In this document: piece by piece, positions 1 through 12,779 of the stretch | How the letters are laid out: each line of letters starts with the position of its first letter | Position numbering within the stretch: the first letter of the stretch is position 1 | Source of the DNA: Mycocentrospora acerina | Taxonomy: Eukaryota; Ascomycota; Dothideomycetes; Pleosporales | DNA: 64,000 nucleotides | NCBI GenBank assembly: GCA_022701365.1 | Contig: JAKUHH010000167.1 | Location: 558,001 to 622,000 of the forward strand | Direction: 5' to 3' | Notes under the pieces: generated by a model | What the model saw: only the letters and a program-made list of their open reading frames with translations | The model's database searches: none | What the model was told of the DNA's origin: nothing | Made by a program: the position numbers and the translations under genes

Positions 1-562
1 AGCATCGCTACTCGCACTCATTAGAATTGTTGCAACTTCGATGCTGCTGGGCCACTTTCAAGCACAATAAAACATGAGCATCCCACGTGCCTGATTTCTG
101 CCCAGTCGTTGGTACTACTCCGATATTGGCTCTCTGTTGTTGGGCGTGGCGGGACTCGAGCTCGATCACGCCACACATCTCTCCACCAGGAACAGGATTT
201 TCCACGTCATCTGCCAGCCAAGCCTACCATATCCCAAGCTGCTTTGCAATCAAGTCTTGATCTCTGCTAATCTGTCCCATCTAGGATGTTCGCCAGAGCT
301 TTTATGCGAAGCCCTTATCGTGCGATCCTAGTCATGGTAAATATCAGGGGATTATCGCGAGGATGACGACTCAGGCATTGAAGAGACTGAGGCACGATAA
401 AACTACCCATCGCCCAAGAGTGATTTGTTGCACATTACCAATATAACAATTACCATTCAACAATTACCATTTATACAACTATATTGCGATACACGGATAC
501 CGGCATTCAGTATCATCACACTACCATCATCAAACAATACCACCACGACTACCACCGCTACA

Positions 563-997
563 ATGACTCTCTCTCCAACCCTCTTCCACGGATCATCATA
601 CACCTCTATATTCGCCTCGCACCACCATCCCCACTCCAAACACAACATCCTGCTCCACGCGAACCCGCACCCACAACACCACCAATTCATCTTCGACCGA
701 CACCATGTCTCGGACGTAGTCATCAACTTTCTGATGCATATGTTTGCTCCGGCGGCGTGCATGGCGTGTACATCATCTCCGCCGCGATGGACGCAGGAGA
801 CGATTGGGGAGGACCAGAGGAAGAAGGAGATGAGGATGAGTGTTGAGGATGATGATGAGAGGGCAATTGTGGAAAGTGAAGATGAGGACGAGGATGAAGA
901 CAAGGATGCGCAAGATGGGGGACCGTTGTGTAGGGAAGCGACGATTGAATTGTGGAAGACGAGGAGTGGAGGGAAGAGAAGGACTAGTACGGAGTGA
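563..997 (+). CDS. hypothetical 144-aa His-rich / acidic protein
   Basis: Single open frame from ATG 563 to TGA 997, 144 residues; no known family recognised. The first 60 residues are rich in His (HHHPHSKH, PHPQHHQF, DRHH). A hydrophobic/Cys stretch follows (VVINFLMHMFAPAACMAC). The second half is charged, with an Asp/Glu run (ESEDEDEDEDKD) and a basic end (RSGGKRR). Codon third positions are C/G-rich in the first half, as in the recognised genes here, which argues for real coding. The frame stays open upstream to 425, but without an ATG before 563. A short Ser/His-rich protein with a metal-binding tendency is an inference from composition only. It could also be a chance ORF. Confidence 0.45.
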   Translation: MTLSPTLFHGSSYTSIFASHHHPHSKHNILLHANPHPQHHQFIFDRHHVSDVVINFLMHMFAPAACMACTSSPPRWTQETIGEDQRKKEMRMSVEDDDERAIVESEDEDEDEDKDAQDGGPLCREATIELWKTRSGGKRRTSTE

Positions 998-3900
998 TTG
1001 GGGGGTTTTTTTTTTCAGATGAGAGAGGAGTGGGATTTTTTTTCTTTATTTCTTGGAGGAGAATGTTTCATAAGAGTATTATGAGAGATGGGCGTCATGG
1101 GAGTTGTGGGATTCAAATTTGGAGCAAAGTAAAGGGGAAGAAGTTATGACCAACGTCAAAAGTACGGACGGGGTGTAAAAAGAGGGGGCGAGCATGGCGA
1201 GGCCTACGAGAGATGTTGTCGTACATGTATAGTCACGACGATGAACAAGGACAGGAGATTATTCCTGACTGCATCAAGAGAAGGCAAATCGAAGATATAC
1301 CCAGGACAACTGGAACGGAATGTCAACACGAGTGTAGTTCTCAACATCTCAGTCAGTCAGTCAGTCAGTCTATCATAACAGAATTTTTTTCCAAAAAAAA
1401 TGATTCATCAAACGATACTTGAACTTTATCTTTCCGGGGAAAAAAAATTGTAATGTCAATGACATTGATTTTCTTGTCAATATACATTCGACCGAGAGTA
1501 AACTTTCAACAAAGCTACACTTATCACACACCGCTACTGCGATAATGGTCCGATGCGAATCTCAAATAAAAAAAATCCCACGCATACTTGCCTGCTTGAC
1601 AACTGCCGAGGATGGGTACCTTTGCTTTTTTTGGCAGCGCTACAACTCGCGAAACTGACTCGGTGAAAAGGTACTTGCCATTTGGGGGAAGGAGGAGGAT
1701 ACCGAAAAACTGGCCGTCTCGTATGAGGAGGAGTAGCGGCTTGAGTGGAGAAGAGCTGTGAAGCTTCTTGGTTGATGGGGAGATGTATGTTGTGAAGATG
1801 GGTTGGGGGGAGTGCATGACATATCGGGATATGTAAGTTGGAAATATTGTTAAGATTGTGGACTTCGAATAGGAAAGCTTTAGCTACCTCCCAACGAAGA
1901 TATTTGGTAGTTATACCGAAATGTAGAGTGAAGCATCACTCCAAAATGCTATTCAAAACTGTCGTGAAGACGAGGCAAGGAGACGGGTATTACATGGAAT
2001 AAAATTCACGTGCACAGTACCTACTTACTTTACCTATCCTCCTTCCCTTTTTGACAAGACATGAAACGCAGTTAACCCAACCGCTCTCACTCTCAAGCGC
2101 GCTATACTTACAGACCCCCCCTTTCCACAATGTATATTACCTATGAAGCCGTTAGCCATGAGTCTACTAAAATGCTGAGTCACGGGGAAAAAATGGCTCA
2201 AGTACGAATCAGAAAAAAATGAGAAGATGTGTGTGCTGGTTGTGGAAGCACCGTCCTACAACTCCCTCTCCGCGCAAGCGAACAGAGAGGAGGACTCATA
2301 TGGCCCCAGCATATGTCATCATGTACTGTGCAGACAAAAAAAGAAAGTCATAAAATGTGGGGGACGGGATACGTACCGAGGGTTTGGTAGGCGGTAAGAG
2401 AACGCGCAAGCTAAACAGAAGAGGAAATTCGTCTCGAGAGAAAGATTGTGGAGTGTCTGATGACTCGCTGAGCGATTGGTTCAGCCATGTCCTGTTATTC
2501 CGATGGTGTAGCGATAGCGAAGATGTGACCAACTGCCGCATCACCACATCGGTCGTTCGTATCCATGATATCCAAGCGCGACACCCGCCTCTTACTCCTC
2601 ACTGGCTCAACCATCAAGTTAAACCCGCGTCCATGGATCAGCAGCCAAGGTCGGCCAACTGCGCCTTGGACATTCCCGAGCTACGCCCGCTCGTTACACA
2701 TGCCAACAGACACGGATATCGAGCAATGCACGCGTACGGCGAAGCTTCCCTAGCTTCAGCTGATCACACATACGCCTTGCCACGGATGATCCTTCACGGA
2801 CTGGGTCCCCTGGTCCCGGAAAACAAGACCACCCACTTCGGATTTCCCATCGGACGGGATGTGGTTGACTTGTGGCCCAGCAGCCAGTCTATAGATACCC
2901 CCCCAACACGAACTGCATGCAAGGGTGCAAGCGTGATAGTGGCGCAGAAAACAACGTACCAATACCCAGTCGACAAAAGCACGCGGAGAAGAGCATGCGG
3001 GAAGCGAGCAAGCCCATGTGGCAGGTAGAGTACACGGCATGTACCAGCATTTTTGTGATCTTCGCAGGTCGTGAGTGGGCAAGCGTCAAGTAGTGCTCAC
3101 CTAGATTCCCCGTACGGCTCCCACTTCGCGCAAATCAGAAACAACCGTCTCACTCCAATGGACACTCCGCGCGTCACGCACCGTCTCTTGTCGCCTTGAC
3201 GTTTTGTGGGTGAGAAAAATACCGCCAGAGTGGGTTGGGTATTGACAACATGTCGGTGGGGCTGTGCATGAGCGAAAGCTGAAGTGTCGCGTTACACTGC
3301 CTGCACGTGATCGCCTCGCAGTCGCCTCGCAGTCGCCGCGCGCATGTGGTAGTTGTTTGTAAGAGGAGAAGTAGAAGGAGAGACGGTCTCGGCGCGAACG
3401 TACGGGGTCTGGTCTAGGCAGCCGCTGACTCATTGAGAAAAACGATCGAGTCTAGTGTTCATTCCGGACACAATCCATGCGAGGATGACATAACATACGA
3501 TTTGCAAGATGACGCCAAGGGTCTACCCCCCTCCCCGAAATATACTACCTACAAGCGACGTGTACCCTGCATTTCCCTTTTCCCTCTTTCCCAAACCCTG
3601 TAGTCAAGCCCTCCTCCCTCTTCCCGCCTAGACTGGTAGCTGCCTCCCCATCAAACAAAGTTTCGCTCTCCCCTAATGGCAGGTCAGCGTCCGCCCGTCC
3701 ACGTGTTACTCCGCGTGCAGGAACCCAGCGATCTTAGCACGCACCTCGCCGTTCAATCTCACATCTCCGCCACGAATAGTAATCGTCGTAGGCTGAAAGA
3801 TCGATCGCGAGCCGAAAAGAATCGGGGGCATCGAGATGGAATGGGGCCTGAAAGGAACAGAAAAAAAAAGGGACGTGCGCGCTTACGCAAAAAATGGACA

Positions 3901-5875
3901 GCATCTCTCTACCTAGTTGTACACTTCTGCCTGCTACTGCTGCTGCTGCAGCAGCAGCACGTTTGGGAAGAGGGAAATGAAACTTTGTCGGTAAGATTTA
4001 CTCCTTAAGGTGCCTTTGCAGATCAAGGAACACATGTGCAAGGTTTGTTCATCTAAATTTGCTTTAATTGAGCTATTTTTCTTTGCAGATGCCTTTTTTT
4101 TTGGGTTGAGACTTGCAGTTGTAAAATCCCCCAAGCACATTCATATACACACATACATATATGAATATATATATATATCCTTTTAATGCAAGGACAACGT
4201 ACATGAAAAGGAAACATGCGGTTCGAGGATACTGGAGACAAAAAACAACGTGCCTAGGAGTACCCAATCCCCAGCAGAGGGGGAGAGAGAAAAAGAGAGA
4301 GAGGGACCCTTAATTCCCAGGCGCTACGTAGCGTAATGCAAATATGAACAGAACCCTGCTCTCGCATAGGCGTTTGATTTACAAATTTCATTTAATCTTT
4401 TTTAAAGTTTCTGATCGCCCTCAATCGACCCCAATTTTGATCTCATCCTACAACTAGTCTATCCGTCTAGGGTGTGCAATGGGTCTGTCTGATAGCGTGG
4501 AAAAGAACAGAACGAAACGGGGAAGAAAGACTTTATGATTGGCCATAAAAAGTTCGGGTTAGGTTGCCAAAGCGGAAGGAAGGAAGCAAGTCCACAGTCG
4601 GAAGCCGGCACGCTATTGCGCTGCTTCCTCGGTGTTGCGCCATCGTGGCTGCGCTATGCTGCACAGGTACCTGTGCTATATACACGGACAGAATGGACCA
4701 TCCGCCTTCTCTCATATGATGTGTTCATCAACTCCACTCTGTTGCTAGTTTTCTTGTTAGTAAGAGCATGGAGTAATTGCATGCGGTACGTCTGCATGCA
4801 TCTAGTTCATCTTTTTCGACGTGAGTTGTGAAATGGCAGAGGTGCGTGGATGCGGCGACGCATCGGACGGAAAGGATGACAAAGTGCAGGGGAGAGCGAG
4901 AAAGCGACGTGACGCTCAGCCGTTCAACCAAGCCGTCGGTGAGACCGCTAGACTACATGAGTCATGCTCCGATCCCGCTTTGCGCTGCTTGTGAAAGCTC
5001 GTCAAGCATGGCGTCGGACCTACTGATATTAGCACAAAGCTCTCGAGATAAGATATGAGGTAAAACTAGACAGTCGGTTAGTAAAGGCTACATGCACAAG
5101 CGAACATACGGCCCGAAATGCTCATTCCATGCATAGGGTGCAGCGAATGAGTAGAATCTTCTTCAAATTATATCTCCTTCTTGTTCTAAACGGCTGTAAG
5201 CAACCGTGGGACTCGATCGATCCCGCCTTGACCCTTGCCAACGAAAATGTGATGCCAAAACGACACACATTGGAAACTATCTAGGCCGTCCGGTACGGCA
5301 CAGCGAGATGAGCTTTTGAAAATTGATCAGAAAGCCGCCAACAAATGCTTTAAAAATGAGAGCAGCCACCCAGATTCTTTTACCACACCAAAAGTAACTC
5401 GATGAAAAAGGTTTTATTCGCCCAAAGCAACTTCGCTTCTGGGCGTACAAAACGACGCATAATCGCAATCAAATCAAGGTATCATATTTCCCACCAAGGG
5501 ATCCGGAACGCCAGAGAGGTAGGTATCGCCAAAGAACTCCGTTTTTCCATCCCGGTATGCACTGCCAGGCGAGAGGCAGAATCAAGCAATAGAAAAGGCA
5601 ATCGTGTCAGGCAATCGTCGTTACAAAGTGTGTCCCAGCAACCTTGCATGGTACGTGATATTGACCAGAAGAGGCAAATTGTGTACCCATGATGCACAAT
5701 GGGCTGGAAGGAGGCTGCTGCGTTTAAGTGAGCCGCCGTAAGATCAAGGTTGACGCGAAGTGGACGCGGGTAAGTCGGGCCAGTGGGACTGGGTCGCAGC
5801 TGTGGCAAGCACACATGTCCGAATGTCGTACTAGTGGTCGAGATTATACATGTGGGATTGGCCAGGCCCAAGACA
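998..5875. other. gene-poor stretch
   Basis: About 4.9 kb with only short, overlapping ORFs on both strands, none with a recognisable domain or a convincing splice pattern. It holds small poly-A/T tracts, an AT dinucleotide run near 4160-4180 and a CTG/CAG palindrome at 3938-3959. The last few hundred bases are the presumed 3' flank of LAE1. Confidence 0.5.
3938..3959. repeat. 22-bp perfect CTG/CAG palindrome
   Basis: Four CTG-type triplets run directly into four CAG-type triplets around a central CTGCAG, giving a perfect 11+11 inverted repeat. It could extrude as a cruciform or hairpin. No gene covers it with confidence. Confidence 0.8.
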
Positions 5876-7334
5876 CTATTGTTGGGGTCGACGGGCAGTC
5901 CAGATGTGTCTGTTGAACAAGATGTTAGCACGGGCCAAAAGGCTGGTGCAACAGCAAGATACTAGGTCGCAGCTTACATGTTGTTGTACGCGTGAATTTT
6001 GCGGTTACATATTTCCCTCTTGACGCTGTCCAGCAGCGGCTTAATGTGCTCGTTCAGCTCCCATCGGTACATTCTCGTCAGGGGGGCAAAGGTCAGTGCA
6101 TCCAGGCCCTCAGTTATGCCCAGGTTGTACCACCTGCCAATATCCTTTTGGTGGGGGTCATTGGGCCACGAGTTGTAGGGAACACGAATGACCGTCTCTT
6201 GAATATCGATGAAGCCGGCTGCTTGCAGCAGCTGGCGTGTGCGGTGCTCGTATGCGATTGGGCGAGTCGCCCGGTAGGTGGCATCGGCCAACCATTGGTA
6301 CCACTTGACCAGGTCGCTCTCGGGGCTCAGCGTGTAGTCGTCGCACCGTGGCTCCATGTCGATTTCCACGTGTTCTATCCAGCCGCTGCCGGGCTTGAGG
6401 TGTCTGGCACGGTCAGCCGCAGAAAGGCACGGGGCATGCAAAGGGGCGCTGCGTACGAAAAGACTTTCTGATAGAGCTCTGGCCAGCTCGTGACGCTGCC
6501 GCAGAGCATCTGCAGGTGGACCAGATCCCACGAGTCCTCGCCGAGTAGCCACGGGCTCTCGTGATCGCGTGGCACGCGGAATCGCAGGTTCGGGGGGATT
6601 CTGCAGGGGCCCAAGTCAGTGAGTGCATGGGAAGCGGCAGGGCCGTGGGAGACGTACTTTTCTGGCTGGATGTTAACCAGGTCCAAGCCTAGCACCTGCA
6701 GCACTTTACGTCAGCCCATCGGGTCGCAGCAAGCAAGGCAGCGGGGGTCAGGTCAGGTTGGCGCACCTCGGAGTCTAGGTATTTGCTGCAAGTGGGGTGG
6801 TTAGCCTGGTGTGAAGTATGGGAGTGCAGGGAGTGGAGGAAGTGCAAGGAATACAGAAAGTGCAGCGAATGCAGAAAGTGCAGGTAGTGCAGAAAGTGCA
6901 GGTAGTGCAGCGAATACAGAGAGTGCAGGGAGTGCAGAGGGGCCAAAGGGATCCAACGTACTCGGCCATGTCAATCGCCCAGATGCCCGTTCCGCAGCCC
7001 ACGTCGAGGATGCGGGGCGCGCCGTGCTGGGGAATGGGCGCCTGGTGCAGCTGGTCTCTCCGCGCCACGGCGAAGAGCTTGTGGTAGATGTCCATGCGGT
7101 CCTTTTCGGGCTCGTCGCAGGGGAACATGTAGATGCCTCTGCGGTAGCCATGGTACCAGCGCCCGTTTTCCAGGTGGTTGCTGTTTTGAGCGGGTACGGG
7201 CAGCCTGCAGTCGCTCACGGGTTAGCGGGGCTCGCAGTCAGCAGCAGGCGCTCCAGAAGCACCAGCACGAGCACAGGCCCGTGGTTGCACGGAGCGGGGG
7301 CGCGCACTCACCCATTCGAGGCCATCGTAACCAT
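5876..7334 (-). CDS. LAE1: LaeA/Lae1-type S-adenosylmethionine methyltransferase
   Basis: Putative methyltransferase of the velvet complex (LaeA/Lae1 family), a nuclear global regulator of secondary metabolism and development. Seven exons: 7334-7312, 7204-6962, 6785-6767, 6695-6658, 6600-6457, 6403-5978, 5909-5876; 308 aa. Phases agree at every junction. The product has the family landmarks in order: ENGRWYHGYRRGIYMFPCDE (about 20-39), SAM motif I ILDVGCGTGIWAIDMAD (73-89), VLGLDLVNIQPEKIPP, the DSWDLVHLQ motif, SHLKPGSGWIEHVEIDMEPR, and the C-terminus HAYNNIHIWTARRPQQ. The start is the ATG at 7334 (MVTMASNG) or the one at 7325. The 3' terminal exon was placed because it restores the family C-terminus after a GTAAGC donor. 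Exon 3 is only 19 nt. Intron 2 contains a 9-bp minisatellite. Introns 1 and 3 have good branch sites. Length is normal for the family, so the gene looks functional. Confidence 0.93.
6824..6937. repeat. 9-bp minisatellite in LAE1 intron 2
   Basis: About 12.7 tandem copies of a 9-bp unit, consensus GTGCAGNNA on the + strand (variants GTGCAGGTA, GTGCAGAAA, GTGCAGCGA, ATACAGAAA). It lies wholly inside the 176-nt intron 2 (6961-6786) of LAE1, between the donor GTACGT and the acceptor TTGCAG. Because the unit is a multiple of three and lacks stops in the exon 2 frame, the intron stays open in frame. Confidence 0.9.
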
Positions 7335-7521
7335 TGGGGCCGCCGTGGTTGGAGAGCGGTGCCGCGCGGGCGGGGGACGCTGACGGCGACGGAGCGAAGC
7401 AGGCTTGGCAGCTGGCAGCAGGCGGCGTTCTGCGCTCAGCGTTCAGCTGGGCAGGGCGCAGGCGTGGGCGCAAGGGCAGTCCACGGGCATAGGACGGGCA
7501 ATGCACGGGGAACAGGGTGGG

Positions 7522-7523
<2 letters not shown>

Positions 7524-7553
<30 letters not shown>
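7524..7553. repeat. (AGC)10 trinucleotide repeat
   Basis: Ten perfect AGC units, about 190 bp upstream of the LAE1 start codon on the sense (-) strand, where it reads as GCT/CTG. It may be in the leader or promoter. Confidence 0.9.
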
Positions 7554-7554
<1 letters not shown>

Positions 7555-8230
7555 CAGAGGCGAGCGGGGACAGGCGGTGCGGGTGGGCTGGCTGGCGGGC
7601 GGGCTGGCGGGCTGGCGAGCTTGACGCAACACGAGGGGCTTCTGGGCGTGTGCTGTCTTGCCTGGCCGGTCTGGGTGCGTGTCTGGCTGGGCGTGTGTCT
7701 GGGTGGGTGTGTCTGGCTGTGTCTGGCTGGCCGTCCGTCTCTCTACGCCGGCTGTCTATCTCTCGCGCGGTCACAGGCAGGGCAAGAGGGCCGGGATCGT
7801 GCAAGTCACCAGGGCGGGAGCAGCGCGGGATATTTAACACGAAACCCCTGCAGACGTAGCACGGCACAAAGCCCATCGGATCCCAAGCGCGTCCAGCAGC
7901 GCTGACGCTGGTGCTGCTCGTCGACCGCGGCGTCGCGGCTCCACCCTCTGCTGCTGGGAGCCGCCCGCAAGTTTAAGCCCTTAGCTGCACCACTATTAAT
8001 TTGGCCCGCCGTCCATGACCTACCATTTCGGGGCTGGCCCGTCTCTAGCATAGCGCCGCCCAAGCTGCTGGAAACTGGTCGCTGCGAGTAGCCAAATTGG
8101 CGGGTGTGCTTTTAGTTCCCCATGCCCGCTGCCCATGCCCTCCCTCCCCTCTCCCGCAAAGGGTAGCCCACCCTCTCCCCCCTCCGCGGCCACCAAACGG
8201 GCCTGCTACGGGCCTGAAACCCTTGCCTGC

Positions 8231-8332
8231 CCTGCTGTTGCTGCTGCTGCTGTTATTGTTACTGTTACTGTTACTATTACTGTTACTATTACTGTTACTG
8301 TTGCTGCCACTACTGCTGCTGCTGCTGCTGTC
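8231..8332. repeat. TTACTG / CTG mixed tandem repeat
   Basis: CTG triplets flank a core of 6-bp units TTACTG/TTACTA (about 8252-8300), followed by CTG x5-6. It looks like an ancestral triplet array that diverged and re-expanded as a hexamer. Confidence 0.85.
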
Positions 8333-11300
8333 CCCCAACGCCAAATCCGCCGCTGCCAGCACTCACATTCTCACGTCCACCTCACCCTCATTCTCACCGC
8401 TTGGAGAAAGCGGGGCGCACGACGATCCTAGTGCGCAGTGCTGCGCTGCAAACCTTCCATGGCTGCACCAACAAGACACCTTTGGCCGCCGTCTCTCCTA
8501 TGATGCGCCGAACTGCTGCCTCCATGGCCCAATCACCACCTGCTCGGATTCCAACTAAAGTAAGCCCTTGGCCTGTCCATCACACCAGCCGCCGTCATCC
8601 TCCACCCACCTGGTCCACACCTCACCTGCAGCTTGCCCTGCAATTGTAATCATCCTTCCATCTTCGTCACCATGCCACTGGCCCCGGCCACTCTCTGCAT
8701 AACATTACCAAATCATTCCTATTTGCAATAACTGGTACCTGCTCCTGCTCGTGCATGGCAGCGCAGCTGTGCACATGTCATCTACATACCACACACCACA
8801 TGGATACCATAGTAGATACGAGCCGGCGCCGTCGACGCTTTCGCCTAGCGAGCCGACATGGCACGTCGCACTCCCTCGCCCATAATCTCCGCGCTTCCCG
8901 AGCACAAGATTATCCATCAGCCACAGCTTACGCACCATGTCGCGTCCACTTATCCTCATCGTGAAGTCGTGAAAACTGCCCTGTCGCAACAAAGACAGCT
9001 GCACACGCGCTAATCCCACCCATCGCCCCTCTGCTCTTCTGCACGTCATCAAAGATGGCTCAGCTGCTGTCCAACGTTTGTGCAAAATCCCTCAACCAGA
9101 ATCTCAGATTCAAGGGGCTTACTCTGGCGAGCACGGTCGCCGTTGCACCACTTTAATTCAAATTTCGACTCTGTTGCAGCGCCGCGCGCCGTTCCGCTGC
9201 CGAGTTGTTGGTTCCGTTCCCTTCAGAGTCGCGTCAGATGCAGCGGTGATGGCACTTTATTGTAGATGAACTCTCTCGGCCACTTGCAATGTAATCATAG
9301 CCGCTGCGGTTGCAAAGATCAACCTGCTCAGCTAATTTTTCATCAATTTCGCCATTAAATGTTTTGGCTAAACTGGCCATGAACACGAACCAAGCTAAGT
9401 GATCATCCAAGGCGATGGCGACGGTAATGGCAATGGCAATGGCGAGAGTGAGAGTTTTTGGACCTTTGAAAGAAGCAGCTGTTGGCGGAACAAGCCCTGC
9501 ATTAAACAAGGACAACCATGCACATCTCCTGAATGACGATATGTGAGCCCACGCTGCGGAGATGTGGCCATTCCCGACGAGCTGGTTCGCACGCACGAAT
9601 CATACCTTTCCGCCAACCCTATGCCGCATCAGAAAATAGCAAAGTTTGGTCAGCAGAGTATATCCTGGGATCCCCCAGACGGTCGAGATACCGTCAGTGC
9701 AGCGCAGCTGACGAGGATTCCCTGTCGCCTGAGACGCTGTCGAAACCGTTGAAATTCTGGTATTTGCGTCAGGTGGCAGGGGGTCCCACTAACAACGAAC
9801 GACAAGTTGTGCTACCTCGATCTGTGATTGTAATATGTCAGGTTCCTAAGACCAGTGGGAGTCGGAGATGGCCATGTTCGCCAAGCTATCTGAGCTCTGG
9901 AAGGAACCGAATATCTTGCGAGACGGGCCTGGAACGGCCTCTGTGGTTGCATGCTAACACGGTGGGAACGTAGCCCCGAGTGGGCATCGTAGACGCACAA
10001 GATACTTTCTCCATGGTTGCTGAGGGGGCGTTAAGAAGCTGCAATATTGCTATTCAGGCAAGCAGGGCTGGTGTAAATGCGTGACGAAATCCTGCTCGGA
10101 AAGTCCAAAACGAGCATTATCGAATGATGAAACTACTTTGTTCCCTAGTTACCAGTCTGTCGGGTTACGAGGCTAGGAAAATGCCTGTGCACAGAAAGCA
10201 GGGACACCTCTTCCTACATCATCAACTACTCGCCCACGCGGGGCTTGCGACGAGCGCATAGCTCGCATCATCCAGCCACTATGCAGTCTAGTATCTGTGG
10301 CTGTGTCTGACTTTTGTACTCTGAACCTGACAGGCCGTCAGCGCGCGCATTTGTGGGATGCACAACAAACCACGGGTGAACTCGAGCGGTCGCCGGCTCA
10401 GGGACCCGCCAACCGCAGGAGCAAGAGCACGAGCGACTAGCGCGGAATGGCGGAGTAACAACCATTGCGAACCTTGGGGGTGCGTTGCATCTGCCGGAGG
10501 GCAGCGTGGTCTTACTAAAGTGAAGCGGGCGCGACTAGTTTCATGCAAGGAACAAGGCGCAAGCGACGACAGCACAAGGCGGTACAATCGAAAGCTTGTT
10601 GAGCCTCGTGAGTCGACCGGCAGCTCCGATCGCGACTGCCAGTCTAACAGACGCCGAATGTAACCACCCTGAATCTACAGCACTTCCCACGGTCGTGCCG
10701 GACTTCTTATTGGCTTGGACAAGCCCCCTTGCTTTTACTACCAGCCGTCTTTCCTTCTGCTTGCCGACCACTCAATCTGCAACTATAAGCAACACTACCA
10801 AACAGTGCAGCTCACTTGGGCGAGAGAATACAGCGTGCTGGGAAAGGCACAACGGATGCTAACCACTGAGCAGCACCTGTCTGGCAACATCATCCTTCTG
10901 TAGATCAACCAGCAGAAGCAGTCCAACTTTAGCAATTCACGTTGCTCTGTACATGATGGCACTCCGCCCTGATTTTCGGCACAACATCATGCCGCTCCCT
11001 TCTAAAATACTGCCATGCACGTTCTTTACCCAAATACAATCCATGCAAAATGCCACGCTGCTTCAAAGCTGAATCCACCTTCACGTGTCGCACCAGATGG
11101 AGTAATATTGGCAAGGAAACACCTGGTCAACTAATTAGAATCATATAAATCAGCATCTCGTCAAAGATTGATGAGTTGTTGAGACAAGGATGATTTCCGC
11201 AAACCACTGCCAGCACATAACATAAGCCTAATGCATTGAACCTGAAGCCGTTTCACGAAGCGCCAGGTTTCTAGAAACAGGATCGAAGGTTGCATAGAAG

Positions 11301-12779
11301 CATACAGTAGCTCCTTGGCACGATTTTCTTGCTGGCACTCTATTTTCCCCACCCTCGTCAATCCCCGTTTGCATGTGCTTCTGAGTTGTCCCTCAACGAC
11401 ACAGGGTGCAATGTGTGAGACCAAATGTCTTTGAAATCGAGTCATGACTCAATTCTTCTGTAGTTCAGATGATTCATGTAGAGAATATAAAAATGTGGAA
11501 CCCTTACTCAAACCTAACAGATTGATGACCGGCAGATGGTAGCGGCCAACGATTAACGGGTGTAAATATATTACACAATTGTTTTAAAAAGCAGCTAACC
11601 TTATTTCCATATTGAGGATTAACTAGACTCCAAGAAGACGGTTGATTGTAGGAACTTGAGGATATCAAATGGCAGTGACTCGACCAAACAATGGCTTGTC
11701 ATTGTATTTCAGGCTTTATATCGCGGTCTGTATATTAGCAAATCGACGTATGGGAGATAATCTTTTGTATACAACTAGTCCCAAGCGAGTATTCCGATAT
11801 GCCCGGTGCTAACCGCCGAACGAATGAGACTTTTCCCGACTAAGTTCAACCACTTCATGACGTAAGATTGTGGAGATCCAGACTTCACGTCAGTACCTGT
11901 TGTAGTCTTCGGAGATACCTCCGTTCCCCACTAGCATGGTGCCTTGCAAGCTTCATACACTACCGCGTACAGCGTATGGAGGATGCTCTTGTTTTTTCAA
12001 TGCATAGTTTATGGTGTCATGTTTTGACTTGGCATGAGTAGAAGATGATAACGCACGTCGGATCCAGAGATCCAGAGCCTGTGAAGACCAAAAGCTCGTA
12101 TATAAATTGGACACAGCTGAACGGCAAAACCCATCTGATAAAGAGTGTGATTGAGCGGTCGTCATACCCTTTTCAGACGTAGTAGTGCGTAGTATGCTTA
12201 TTGCAATGCTTGGCTGTGTATCCATCTATCTACACATCTTGTTCACAATACATGGCAGTTTACCTTTACAGCCTTCACAATTGAGAATATACCATCCTTA
12301 GTTTGTGGGTAAGCCGCCCCACTTTGATACAGCATTAAACCTTACTTATGCCAAGATCCACCTTTCTGTCGCCTTTCTCGAAGCTATCTGGCGAGTAGTC
12401 TTGCAAAAGCCCCTCTTAATTGTACCCGTCGCGTTGGGATTCATGCATGAAACACGTGCGTGGCTCTCACGGGTGCAATGGAGTGGCTGAGGTAGTTTGC
12501 GTGGTTAGTTTACTTGGCTTGGGGGGACAGTACTTCGGCAGAGTTTCTCCTTCCATTAGTTCAAAGCGACACCTCGCTTCCATGCGTTCGACAAAGCTTG
12601 GTTAGCTGCCTTAGTATGATTTTTAATACCGACTGCGCGGACACCGTTTCCCGCGCACTTTCCGCATGTTTCCCAGTTCTAGTCGATCAGACATATATTC
12701 CAAATATGTGAGTTCTAAACACCAAGCGCCAACCAATTGATCTACCATTAATTGAATGCGCGGTCACTTGAACAAACCC

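Larger units (their letters stand above)
7335..12779. other. 5.4-kb gene-poor region upstream of LAE1
   Basis: No gene supported. The first 1.2 kb is GC-rich and full of simple repeats: AGC x10 at 7524-7553, CTGGC/GGCGGG runs at 7585-7620, TGTCTGGCTG repeats at 7680-7735 and a TTACTG array at 8231-8332. It yields overlapping low-complexity ORFs on both strands (poly-Ser/Ala/Leu) that are artefacts of the repeats. From about 9 kb composition becomes mixed. The 11.4-12.3 kb part is AT-rich. It probably contains the LAE1 promoter and a long leader. Confidence 0.5.

Noticed and set aside
2357..3028. 223-codon + strand ORF
   Set aside because: Begins at GTG with no ATG until codon 93. No domain, irregular composition, and overlapped by several ORFs on the other strand.
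7222..7905. ORFs of 136-192 codons around the AGC repeat
   Set aside because: Driven by the triplet repeat (poly-Ser, Ala, Cys or Leu by frame), and overlapping the true LAE1 first exon in another frame.
8045..8558. Poly-Leu/poly-Ser/Asn ORFs
   Set aside because: Translations of the TTACTG/CTG array, with no coding support outside it.
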